From Pirellula sp. (GTDB lineage Bacteria; Planctomycetota; Planctomycetia; Pirellulales; Pirellulaceae): a stretch of 53,237 bases of DNA. The notes beneath the pieces are model-generated. The model saw nothing but the letters and a program-made list of their open reading frames with translations. It made no database searches and was not told the origin of the DNA. The stretch's first letter is position 1. Each line of letters starts with the position of its first letter. The translations under genes were made by a program, and so were the position numbers. Of this stretch, positions 46,064-53,237 are shown piece by piece. The stretch is taken from NCBI GenBank assembly GCA_021736575.1, contig JAIPFP010000006.1:1-53237 (forward strand), read 5' to 3'.

Positions 46064-47874
46064 GCTGACTGTCCACCTTGGATTTTATAGCTCTCCAATT
46101 GCTTGGTCTCTTCGACGACGCTACTGCCGTCGGGAGTTTCGTCCGATTTGGTGTTAAACCACGACTCTTCGAATTTAACAAAGCCTGCTTCGCCTCGGGA
46201 ACCACGTTTCATGGCTACATTGGTTGTCAAAGCGATGACCGCATCGGCCATGGCGACTTCGGGATGACACTTAGGCCGATTGCTTGGATCAGGATTGCGG
46301 ATGCAGTAGGCCCAATGCTCGATTTCCTCCGTGTATCCCTTGCTGACAGGCCCGCCCGAGGCGGCCTTTTCAACTGGTGCAGCAGATCCTCCACTAGCTT
46401 GGGTGTCCAACGCATAACCCCCTTTGGTCGATTTCACCCCAGCGTTCGCAGCCGTATCCGAACCCGCATAGAGCAGAACGTCCTGCTCTTTCTCGATGAT
46501 CATGGTGCCCTTGGTCCCCAGCACGACTTCGCCGTAGCCGCCATAGCCATTTCCATTGATGGACGAGTAGGTCACCACGATCTTCTTGTTCGGATCTTCC
46601 GAGTAACCAGCGATCTTCTTCATGTTATTTGGGAGCTTGTAACCCGGTTCGAATTTTTCGCTGTACTCAGGGCCAGGAAACTCGAACGAGCAATAGACGT
46701 GATCGTCGCAATCCCGGTCGGCTGGGAAAATATGCCGTCCACCAACTGCATGCACAGACAGAGGATGAGCTTTCTTTCCATCAGCTCTTAAAGCACTGCA
46801 GAAGATAGTTGCAGCGTCCAATTGGTGGCTACCGAGTTCCGCCATTAGACCGCCGCCTGTTCGATCAAAAATTCGCCATCGAACTAGCTCTTCCATCGCG
46901 GATCTTGTCCGTCCACCCATTTCCTTGTCGAGATATCCGTACTTGGTTGGCTCGACGTTCTTGTCTTCCATCCAAGCTGCCCATTGAGCAACTTTTTTGG
47001 CGACCGTGTCTTTTTCCGCTGGGCTGGTGGCTGCATCCAACTCCTTGCGGAATTTTGCAAGTTCCGTTTGAATTCTGTTCAAACCGTCTTTGATTGGCGC
47101 GTCGCCTGGGAGGGGGGGAAACCAAGAGTCGTTACCGGGTAAATTGCCGCGGTGCCATTGGGCGCGGATGTGATGCAACTGACCGATCATACCCCAACGG
47201 AGCAAGTGAACTGCGTTGTCGTAAAGGACGCTGTAGTGACGTTGGTGACCGGTTGCACAATGCAGGGGATTGCCATTGGCGTCGCTCTTGCTTGCAGCAA
47301 CACGGGCCATCACCTTGCACTGGGCGATGTTGTGGGCCATGAGTTTTTCGGTCAAAACATGTTTGCCCTTCATCATGGCTTTCACCGCGATCGGAGCATG
47401 CAAATGCAATGGCAAGGCGATGATCACGGCTTCGATGGAATCGTCGTCGAGCAAGGCTTCGATGCCGCCGTTGCTGCCGTCGTAAACTTTAACGCTTTTC
47501 CGCGCTTCCGCTTCGCTTGCATACTTGTATTGCTTGATCAATCCTGGGCGAGCGGCCGCTGCCGCGGGAGAAGACCAGTCGCCATGGAAAGCCCGGTAAA
47601 TGCTATACGGGCGAATGTCGGCAATGGCGGTCACTTGAACATACTCAGGGGTACAACCGCCGATCAACACGTTTCCTTCGTCACCGGTGCCGATCACACC
47701 GACACGAACCGGATCACCAACCTTTTGGTAGCCGAAATACATCGCACCAAGGCCCGCGCCGGAGACAGCTCCGGCTGCGATGACGCCGTGCATGAACTCG
47801 CGACGCGTGAAGCCAACTGCCTCATAATAATTGGATTGCCCGGTTGCGCGTTCTTCAGGAGTAAGCTGATTCAT
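46060..47874 (-). CDS. Gfo/Idh/MocA family oxidoreductase with Tat leader
   Basis: A 604-residue protein, longer than the family norm. The leader FTRREFMHGVIAAGAVSGAG (22-41) is a clear twin-arginine signal. The Rossmann strand is RVGVIGTGDEGNVLIGG (57-73), with the family motif GKHVLTEKLMAHN (EKL in place of EKP). The extra length comes from insertions, including about 240-310 (helical, Lys/Glu-rich). The C-terminal GGGLMAELGSHQLDAATIF holds the conserved substrate-site His. The 4-bp overlap with the LemA-like gene and 41-bp gap from DoxX suggest an operon. Substrate unknown. Confidence 0.9.
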   Translation of the reverse strand: MNQLTPEERATGQSNYYEAVGFTRREFMHGVIAAGAVSGAGLGAMYFGYQKVGDPVRVGVIGTGDEGNVLIGGCTPEYVQVTAIADIRPYSIYRAFHGDWSSPAAAAARPGLIKQYKYASEAEARKSVKVYDGSNGGIEALLDDDSIEAVIIALPLHLHAPIAVKAMMKGKHVLTEKLMAHNIAQCKVMARVAASKSDANGNPLHCATGHQRHYSVLYDNAVHLLRWGMIGQLHHIRAQWHRGNLPGNDSWFPPLPGDAPIKDGLNRIQTELAKFRKELDAATSPAEKDTVAKKVAQWAAWMEDKNVEPTKYGYLDKEMGGRTRSAMEELVRWRIFDRTGGGLMAELGSHQLDAATIFCSALRADGKKAHPLSVHAVGGRHIFPADRDCDDHVYCSFEFPGPEYSEKFEPGYKLPNNMKKIAGYSEDPNKKIVVTYSSINGNGYGGYGEVVLGTKGTMIIEKEQDVLLYAGSDTAANAGVKSTKGGYALDTQASGGSAAPVEKAASGGPVSKGYTEEIEHWAYCIRNPDPSNRPKCHPEVAMADAVIALTTNVAMKRGSRGEAGFVKFEESWFNTKSDETPDGSSVVEETKQLESYKIQGGQSA

Positions 47875-47915
47875 TTGAGAAAATCCTATCGTTGAAGGAT
47901 AATAAAGGGATTGGT

Positions 47916-48848
47916 TCAGTACTTATTTGCAACTATAGCGTTGGGATGTACGATCGTTTGACTGTTGCGGTTCCAAAAACTCCATGGGATGAAATCCAGA
48001 CCAGCGTACCTCCCCGCATCCGAGAACGCGAGGAAGAAACAACTCACCATTTCAATGGCTTGGTAGTAGGTCGGCTGAGAACCATAGCTCCCTGGAAATT
48101 GGGTCAACACAACGGACGCCAAGAAGATTCCTGCCGCCAATCCAGCCACGGGTGTTAGCAATCCGATGATCAAAAGGATGCCGACAGACATGTCAAAAAT
48201 TGGAATGATTTTATCGATCAGTTTCACATCGATCGGAGGAGAGCCCGGCAACTTGAAGTTCGCAAAGAGTTTGCCCTTATCGATTTGAGCCTCGGTTGCC
48301 AGTGCGTTGATAGCTGTTTCGAACTCATTATTAATCCTGTCAATGTCCCAAAGAGCAGGTTTTACGAGCGATTTCCATTTGCTTTCGATTTCATCGCGTT
48401 GCTTTCTCATCGACGAAACATTGGATCGCATTGGGTCGTTTTCCAAGTTGGCAACTCGCGGAATGCCATTTTTGTATTCGTCAATTTTAGGTTTCCACTC
48501 TTTGTAGACAGCGCCCAGCTGCTTTCGCGTTGCGCTAATAATGGCTTGGGTCTCGGCAGTTTGATCCTCGGTAAATTGGAACAATGCACCCGCTTCCGAA
48601 GCGAACGTCTCGTAGGCCTTCTTCATTTTTTCTTCATCTAGCCGAACCGAACCATCAAAATCTGGTACCATGGATTGAAATGTTTTAGCCAATGGGCCCT
48701 TGGCTGCCGAAAGAAATCCGGTCGACGAGAACCCGCCTTTTTGGACTTTGTCGGTCCCCTCCATAAAGAAATGCCAACCGACAACCACCCTCAGTGCTAT
48801 CAAGGCAAGTATGGCGAGGAAACTCAGATGCGCTTTACGGAGGAGCAT
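47916..48848 (-). CDS. DoxX-like membrane protein with central helical insert
   Basis: A 310-residue protein from ATG 48848 (the frame opens at 48902 without support), giving MLLRKAHLSFLAILALIALR. The first membrane helix (8-25) ends in GWHFFMEGTDK, a DoxX signature. A predicted extracytoplasmic helical region of about 150 residues follows (FDGSVRLDEEKMKKAYETFA; ERIESKWKSLVKPALWDIDR-like). The C-terminal part has three membrane helices (IIPIFDMSVGILLIIGLLTP; AGIFLASVVLTQFPG). DoxX proteins are small four-helix membrane proteins; the insert nearly doubles the size. Head of the minus run ending in holB. Confidence 0.85.
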   Translation of the reverse strand: MLLRKAHLSFLAILALIALRVVVGWHFFMEGTDKVQKGGFSSTGFLSAAKGPLAKTFQSMVPDFDGSVRLDEEKMKKAYETFASEAGALFQFTEDQTAETQAIISATRKQLGAVYKEWKPKIDEYKNGIPRVANLENDPMRSNVSSMRKQRDEIESKWKSLVKPALWDIDRINNEFETAINALATEAQIDKGKLFANFKLPGSPPIDVKLIDKIIPIFDMSVGILLIIGLLTPVAGLAAGIFLASVVLTQFPGSYGSQPTYYQAIEMVSCFFLAFSDAGRYAGLDFIPWSFWNRNSQTIVHPNAIVANKY

Positions 48849-49160
48849 ATTAAGCGGTTGGTGGGGAGATGGAGTCGCGAAGGGTGCGCGGCACATGGTC
48901 AACCAGGAACCGCTTTTTGATCACCGTCATTCACGAATTATGTTCGAAAATCCCCCGATAGCCAAGTCCGAATCGCGGATATCGCGTCACCTCGCCCGAT
49001 TAAAGCCCCCGTTTCCATCGTTGAAACCTAACAATTCGTGTGCTTAACTCCATTTGCCACCTGTTTTACGCAATTTCAGCAAGCAATCGGATTTGCCGAG
49101 TGCTATCCTAAGGCTTGATGAATTGAAACATCATCTCGCGAACACTTCGGCAATTCTCCA
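48849..49160. other. Intergenic region between divergent DoxX-like and zinc-ribbon genes
   Basis: About 310 bases containing promoters for two divergent genes. A possible plus-strand promoter with TTGCCG near 49095 and TATCCT near 49105 is too closely spaced to be convincing. Nothing resembling an RNA gene or riboswitch was seen. Confidence 0.4.
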
Positions 49161-50684
49161 ATGCAAATGTCTTTCCCGTGCAAATGCGGCAAGCAGATCC
49201 AGATTCCCGAACGCTCGTCGGAGGAGAAAACGAATGCTTTCTTTCAATGTGACGAATGCGGAATGCAGTATCCCCTCCAACGAGACGATTCCGAGAGTCA
49301 AGGCGCCCCGGCGACCGAATCCTCGACGGAGATGGAGGCATTGCCGCCATCCGATTCTCAAGCCGATGACTCCCGAGTAACAACGCCCGAATTGGAGCTG
49401 GAACTGGAATTGGAGGTTGACGAGGAAGATTATGGTGCGTCTGCCGATATGGGGGCTGGCGCAGAAATCGAGGCTCAAGCTCTTCCGCACGAATCTTTGC
49501 CAGGCGAATCTTTGCCTTGGGAATCTGCAGATCGAGACGAAAATGAACCAGTAAGCGCCGTAGCTCCCTACGAGTTTGAACCGAACTGGAATGTCTTGAA
49601 CGCGGCTACTGCAAAGCGTCCCCGACAGGAAACATCTTTTTTGCGAAAGGTGGTGCCCCCGGTTCTTGGTGGATTGGCCGCTTTACCGATCGCAACTGCC
49701 ATTATGTGGTATGGTTTTGGGCGAGACATTGGAACGACTGGCCATTACGTTTCTCAGTATGTTCCGTGGATCGTGCCACAAAAACTAAGAGCGAATCGCT
49801 GGGAATCCTGGGATGAGCCGATTGTGCAGAAGCAACCAGCCAAGCCTCGCTCCAAACGCGAGGCGTTTCCATCGCTCAATCGAAATGAGGACACCTCGAG
49901 GCCGCCCGTTGTCGCCGAACGACCGGGATTCGCAGCCGAAGACAACGAAAACAACAATAACAACGACGCCAACTCGGCGGTCTCCTCCACGGATTTGCTT
50001 GCGTTGCCATCGTCCAACAAGTTGCCATCGTTGCCATCGTCGAACAAGTTGGACAATTTGGACAAGTTGGAATCGTCCAACAAGTCGGACAACACGAGTT
50101 CCGAATCTCCCCGAACGGTTCAGAGCCTTGAATCGATCACATCAGGTATCTCGGAGTCCATACGAATGCTTCGAATGCTTCAGAATGAGTTGTATGAAGC
50201 TCCCAAGGACAAGAAAATTGCTTTGATCGGCGACTATTACAGAACGGCAAAGAAACTCTCGGAGCAATCGGCATCGTTGCGAGGACGATCCGCTTCGATC
50301 TGGAGAAAAGAACTCGAGAACATCGCGAGGGAGATACTAAAGGACAACAACTCCAGAACGGTAATGCAATATGGCCCGATCGGGAAACTGCCAGGGATCA
50401 ACGCATCATTAGAAAACGAATTCATTGTTACGGTACTAACCGTTGGCAAACGGGACGAACCTGATTCGAACAATCTCTGGACGCTGAATGAGCCATGGAT
50501 ACTCGGCGAGCAAAAAGTCTCCGTCCAAATGCTTCCTGGCGCATGGAGGCTAGGTTCTGCGACGGTACCGACAACTTGCTTAGTTTTCGGTAGACTGATT
50601 GCCTTTGGTTCGTCGAACGCGGAGTCGTCAACCGTGGAGCGAGGCACATTGACGCTACAAGTCCATGCTGCGTTGCCCGAATAA
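49161..50684 (+). CDS. Zinc-ribbon membrane protein with low-complexity linker, unknown function
   Basis: A 507-residue protein. Residues 7-33 carry CKC and CDEC (Cys7, Cys9, Cys30, Cys33), a likely zinc ribbon. A Glu-rich acidic stretch follows, then a membrane helix (about 172-189, VLGGLAALPIATAIMWYGFG). About 235-320 is Asn/Ser/Leu-rich with NKL and SSN repeats from DNA repeats near 49980-50090. The C-terminal about 150 residues are a folded domain (ISESIRMLRMLQNELYEA; WRKELENIAREILKD; GAWRLGSATVPTTCLVF) I do not recognise. Zinc ribbon plus membrane helix is common in planctomycete proteins. It precedes the CaMKII-domain gene by 35 bp. Confidence 0.75.
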   Translation: MQMSFPCKCGKQIQIPERSSEEKTNAFFQCDECGMQYPLQRDDSESQGAPATESSTEMEALPPSDSQADDSRVTTPELELELELEVDEEDYGASADMGAGAEIEAQALPHESLPGESLPWESADRDENEPVSAVAPYEFEPNWNVLNAATAKRPRQETSFLRKVVPPVLGGLAALPIATAIMWYGFGRDIGTTGHYVSQYVPWIVPQKLRANRWESWDEPIVQKQPAKPRSKREAFPSLNRNEDTSRPPVVAERPGFAAEDNENNNNNDANSAVSSTDLLALPSSNKLPSLPSSNKLDNLDKLESSNKSDNTSSESPRTVQSLESITSGISESIRMLRMLQNELYEAPKDKKIALIGDYYRTAKKLSEQSASLRGRSASIWRKELENIAREILKDNNSRTVMQYGPIGKLPGINASLENEFIVTVLTVGKRDEPDSNNLWTLNEPWILGEQKVSVQMLPGAWRLGSATVPTTCLVFGRLIAFGSSNAESSTVERGTLTLQVHAALPE

Positions 50685-50719
50685 AATCATAATTTAGTTC
50701 AGAAAGTGCTGGAGAGAGA

Positions 50720-51115
50720 ATGTCGTTAGAATCAGATCGCGATGCAATCTTAGATTTGACCCAAAAGCTACTTGTCGCGATTACTTCGGGGGATTGGGAT
50801 ACGTACATCGTCCTGTGCGACGAATCCCTAACGTGCTTTGAACCCGAAGCGCTGGGTAACCTCGTGGACGGGCTCGAGTTTCATAACTACTACTTCAACC
50901 TCCCCTCACCTCCAACCTCAGCCCCAGTCCAGTCCACAATCGTGGCGCCCCACATTCGAATCATGGGTGACGTTGCCGTCATCGCCTATGTTCGCTTGAC
51001 GCAACGGTTCCACGAAGGCAAGGCGGTTTCGTCTTCGATGGAAGAAACGCGAGTGTGGCATCGACAACAAGGCAAGTGGAAACATGTTCATTTTCATCGA
51101 AGCCCCGCCCGCTAA
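50720..51115 (+). CDS. CaMKII association-domain (hub-like) protein
   Basis: A 131-residue protein that matches the association domain of eukaryotic calcium/calmodulin-dependent kinase II almost end to end: LTCFEPEALGNLVDGLEFHN (38-57), HIRIMGDVAVIAYVRLTQ (78-95) and EETRVWHRQQGKWKHVHFHR (109-127 region). This domain is an NTF2/SnoaL-like cone that oligomerises into 12-14-mer hubs. Bacterial relatives exist as stand-alone proteins of unknown role. No kinase domain is fused and no kinase gene is adjacent. A GGAGAG ribosome site lies just before the ATG. It sits 9 bp upstream of nadE, suggesting a shared transcript. Confidence 0.9.
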   Translation: MSLESDRDAILDLTQKLLVAITSGDWDTYIVLCDESLTCFEPEALGNLVDGLEFHNYYFNLPSPPTSAPVQSTIVAPHIRIMGDVAVIAYVRLTQRFHEGKAVSSSMEETRVWHRQQGKWKHVHFHRSPAR

Positions 51116-51124
51116 GGGTCAATC

Positions 51125-53164
51125 ATGCATCCACTAGGCTTTCTGCGAGTTACGTCTGTTTGCACAACAACTAGCGTAGCAAATCCGATGGCAAATCGGC
51201 AAGCGATCGAAAAGGCGATCGGCTTGTTCGCGGATTCGGACGTCCTTGTTTTCGGTGAATTGGGCTTAAGCGGTTATACCTGTGGGGAGCTCTTTACCCA
51301 AAAAACGCTTTTGGATGCGTGCGTTCGGGAGTTGATCCACCTCGCGCAAGCAGTCCAAAGCAAGCAGCTCATCGTCGTCGGATTGCCGTTGTCGATCGAT
51401 GGAAAGTTGTTCAACGTGGCCGCGGTCATCTCCCAAGGGAAAATCTTGGGAATCGTTCCCAAGCAGCATTTGCCAACTTATCAAGAGTTTTACGAAAGCC
51501 GATGGTTTCAATCAGGCTCGATGCCGCTCCCAGGCGAAGTTCACTTGTCTCTCGCAAGTTCCGAGAGCGGAACCGATTCCTTCTTTCGATCCACTGTTTT
51601 GGTTCCCTTCGGCACGGATCTGTTGTTCACATTCGGCCAAGTTACCGTTGGCATAGAGATTTGCGAAGACCTATGGGTACCGATTCCGCCCAGTGCATGC
51701 CAAGCGATTGCAGGGGCGAATGTGTTGCTCAACCTATCTGCGAGCAACGAAACGATAGGCAAAGCATCCTATCGAAAACGTTTGGTGGCGACTCAGTCCG
51801 GCAAGTGCATTGCGGCCTATGCATATGCAAGTGCTGGGCCTTCGGAATCGACTACAGACCTCGTCTTTGGAGGCCACTGTTTGATCGCTGAGAATGGGAG
51901 CCTGCTGGCCGAGTCACGGCGTATTGGGACGGGTCTCAACATAGCTTCGGCTGCCCAAGAGGATGGAGTGACCAGTTTTGCGACGGCCGAAATCGATATA
52001 GATCGACTGGATCATGATCGTCGTGTCGCAGGTACAATGCCTCAACCCCAATCGCGTGAGTTTCATCGACCGTTTCGCCGCATTGCATTTGAGTTGGAAG
52101 TCGAATCCACTCCACTCAAACGATTCGTGGACGCACACCCGTTTGTACCAAGTGCGTCCACCGAGCTTGCGGAACGATGCGCTGAGATCTTCGAGATCCA
52201 ATGCGCCGCGCTTGCAAAACGTGTCTCGCAACTTCCAGTTGACCTGCCTCTCGTGGTAGGTGTTTCTGGTGGGCTTGATAGCACGCTTGCGCTGATCGTG
52301 GCAGCGAAAATGTTCGATGCAATGAGCTGGGATCCTCGACGATTGGTTGGCATCACCATGCCAGGTTTCGGCACATCCGTTAAAACCAAAGACAATGCGG
52401 TCGAATTGACGCGGCTCCTCGGGCTGACCTTAGAAACGATCGATATCCGCGATCGTTGCTTTGGTATCTTTCAAGACTTGAAACATAAGCCTTTTGGAAT
52501 TGCCTTGGGGGAAAACACTTGGCAGACACTCCAGCATGAGCTTGAGCAACTGCCATCGGAAAGACGAAACGATCTTGTCTTTGAGAATGTCCAAGCGAGA
52601 ATGCGGACGATGCTTTTAATGAACCGTGGATTTGTGATAGGAACGGGCGACCTGTCGGAGTCAGCGCTGGGCTGGAGCACGTACAACGGTGATCATATGT
52701 CAATGTACAACGTCAACTGTTCCGTGCCCAAGACTCTGGTCAAGTTTCTTGTTCAGTATGTGGCCATGAACCGTTACGACGGAGATATCCGAAGAGTTTT
52801 GCTCGACATTGTCGATACACCGATTTCCCCAGAGCTGCTGCCGCTTTCAAAAAACAAGTCACTGCATCAGAGTACGGAGGCCACGATCGGCCCCTACGAA
52901 CTGCATGATTTCTTCCTGTACCATTTCGTTCGCGGCGGTGCCTCGCCTGACAAACTTAGGTTTTTGGCAAAGAATGCAAAGTTTGACGTCGCCTATACCG
53001 AAGACGAAATAGAGAAAGTACTCGCGACATTCTTGCGACGGTTTTTTGCATCGCAGTTCAAGCGCAGTTGTGTGCCAGACGGCCCAAAGGTGGGGACCGT
53101 CTCGCTTTCGCCGCGTGGGGATTGGCGAATGCCAAGCGACGCCGATCCAGCCGCTTGGTTCTAA
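51125..53164 (+). CDS. nadE: Glutamine-dependent NAD+ synthetase
   Basis: A 679-residue two-domain enzyme that amidates deamido-NAD with ammonia taken from glutamine. The N-terminal nitrilase-type glutaminase has catalytic Glu45 (FGELGLSGYTCGELF), Lys113 (VPKQHLPTYQEFYESRWF) and Cys180 (VGIEICEDLWVP). The C-terminal synthetase has the PP-loop VVGVSGGLDSTLALIVA (around 380-390), QARMRTMLLMNRGFVIGTGD and WSTYNGDHMSMYNVNCSVPK. The length fits the long glutamine-hydrolysing form. It is the last gene in the window; 73 bases follow with nothing recognisable. Confidence 0.96.
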   Translation: MHPLGFLRVTSVCTTTSVANPMANRQAIEKAIGLFADSDVLVFGELGLSGYTCGELFTQKTLLDACVRELIHLAQAVQSKQLIVVGLPLSIDGKLFNVAAVISQGKILGIVPKQHLPTYQEFYESRWFQSGSMPLPGEVHLSLASSESGTDSFFRSTVLVPFGTDLLFTFGQVTVGIEICEDLWVPIPPSACQAIAGANVLLNLSASNETIGKASYRKRLVATQSGKCIAAYAYASAGPSESTTDLVFGGHCLIAENGSLLAESRRIGTGLNIASAAQEDGVTSFATAEIDIDRLDHDRRVAGTMPQPQSREFHRPFRRIAFELEVESTPLKRFVDAHPFVPSASTELAERCAEIFEIQCAALAKRVSQLPVDLPLVVGVSGGLDSTLALIVAAKMFDAMSWDPRRLVGITMPGFGTSVKTKDNAVELTRLLGLTLETIDIRDRCFGIFQDLKHKPFGIALGENTWQTLQHELEQLPSERRNDLVFENVQARMRTMLLMNRGFVIGTGDLSESALGWSTYNGDHMSMYNVNCSVPKTLVKFLVQYVAMNRYDGDIRRVLLDIVDTPISPELLPLSKNKSLHQSTEATIGPYELHDFFLYHFVRGGASPDKLRFLAKNAKFDVAYTEDEIEKVLATFLRRFFASQFKRSCVPDGPKVGTVSLSPRGDWRMPSDADPAAWF

Positions 53165-53237
53165 CGCTAGCTTCATGGAGTTGCAATCAGACAGCACTCG
53201 TTGGTATACTTGGGTTCCCGCCGTTTCCCCACTCACC

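Overview
The window reads as a chromosomal piece from a planctomycete, most likely a Pirellulaceae-type (Rhodopirellula/Blastopirellula-like) bacterium. The evidence is the mix of families that are abundant in that phylum: three DUF1501 proteins, three DUF1549/DUF1553 (planctomycete cytochrome, PSD1-type) proteins, a large CxxCH-heme/HEAT-repeat dehydrogenase, Tat-exported Gfo/Idh/MocA oxidoreductases, an ECF sigma factor with a giant membrane partner, a Tad pilus locus and an outer-membrane LptD-like protein. Coding density is high. No rRNA, tRNA, CRISPR array, phage or transposase gene was recognised.

Layout. 1-3.6 kb (minus): Tad/Flp pilus genes cpaB, cpaC and the start of cpaE, which runs off the left edge. 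3.9-11.3 kb (plus): CxxCH-heme dehydrogenase, Tat-exported phosphoesterase, DUF2752 membrane protein, then three exported proteins, the last with an HExxH zinc site. 11.3-13.0 kb: a palindromic repeat and a DUF1501 gene. 13.0-15.5 kb (minus): NfeD-like protein and acetolactate synthase. 15.8-17.8 kb (plus): esterase and Gfo/Idh/MocA protein. 17.9-23.2 kb (minus): purN, a TlpA-like thioredoxin and an LptD-like protein. 23.8-29.0 kb (minus): dnaN, a deoxyhypusine synthase homologue and a membrane-spanning pseudokinase in one run. 29.4-34.3 kb (plus): a DUF1549/DUF1501 pair and a small helical protein.

34.4-40.5 kb (minus) is the most unusual part: four overlapping or closely spaced genes in the order DUF1549/1553, DUF1501, ECF sigma factor, and a membrane protein that looks like an anti-sigma factor whose exported half is itself DUF1549/1553-like. 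This suggests a regulator whose sensor is built from the same domain as the exported proteins it controls. Five 15-bp direct repeats carrying AAACGTTT lie at the head of the operon. Divergent from it are a KAP-like membrane NTPase, an exported putative toroid-fold protein and an aldo/keto reductase (40.7-44.2 kb). 44.5-48.8 kb (minus): DoxX-like protein, a second Tat-type Gfo/Idh/MocA protein, a small LemA-like membrane protein and holB. 49.2-53.2 kb (plus): a zinc-ribbon membrane protein, a stand-alone CaMKII-association-domain protein and glutamine-dependent NAD synthetase.

Across the window, inverted repeats repeatedly overlap stop codons. One element of about 150 bp occurs twice, 33 kb apart, with its central loop inverted between the copies. 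All functional calls come from reading motifs by eye; no database search was possible.
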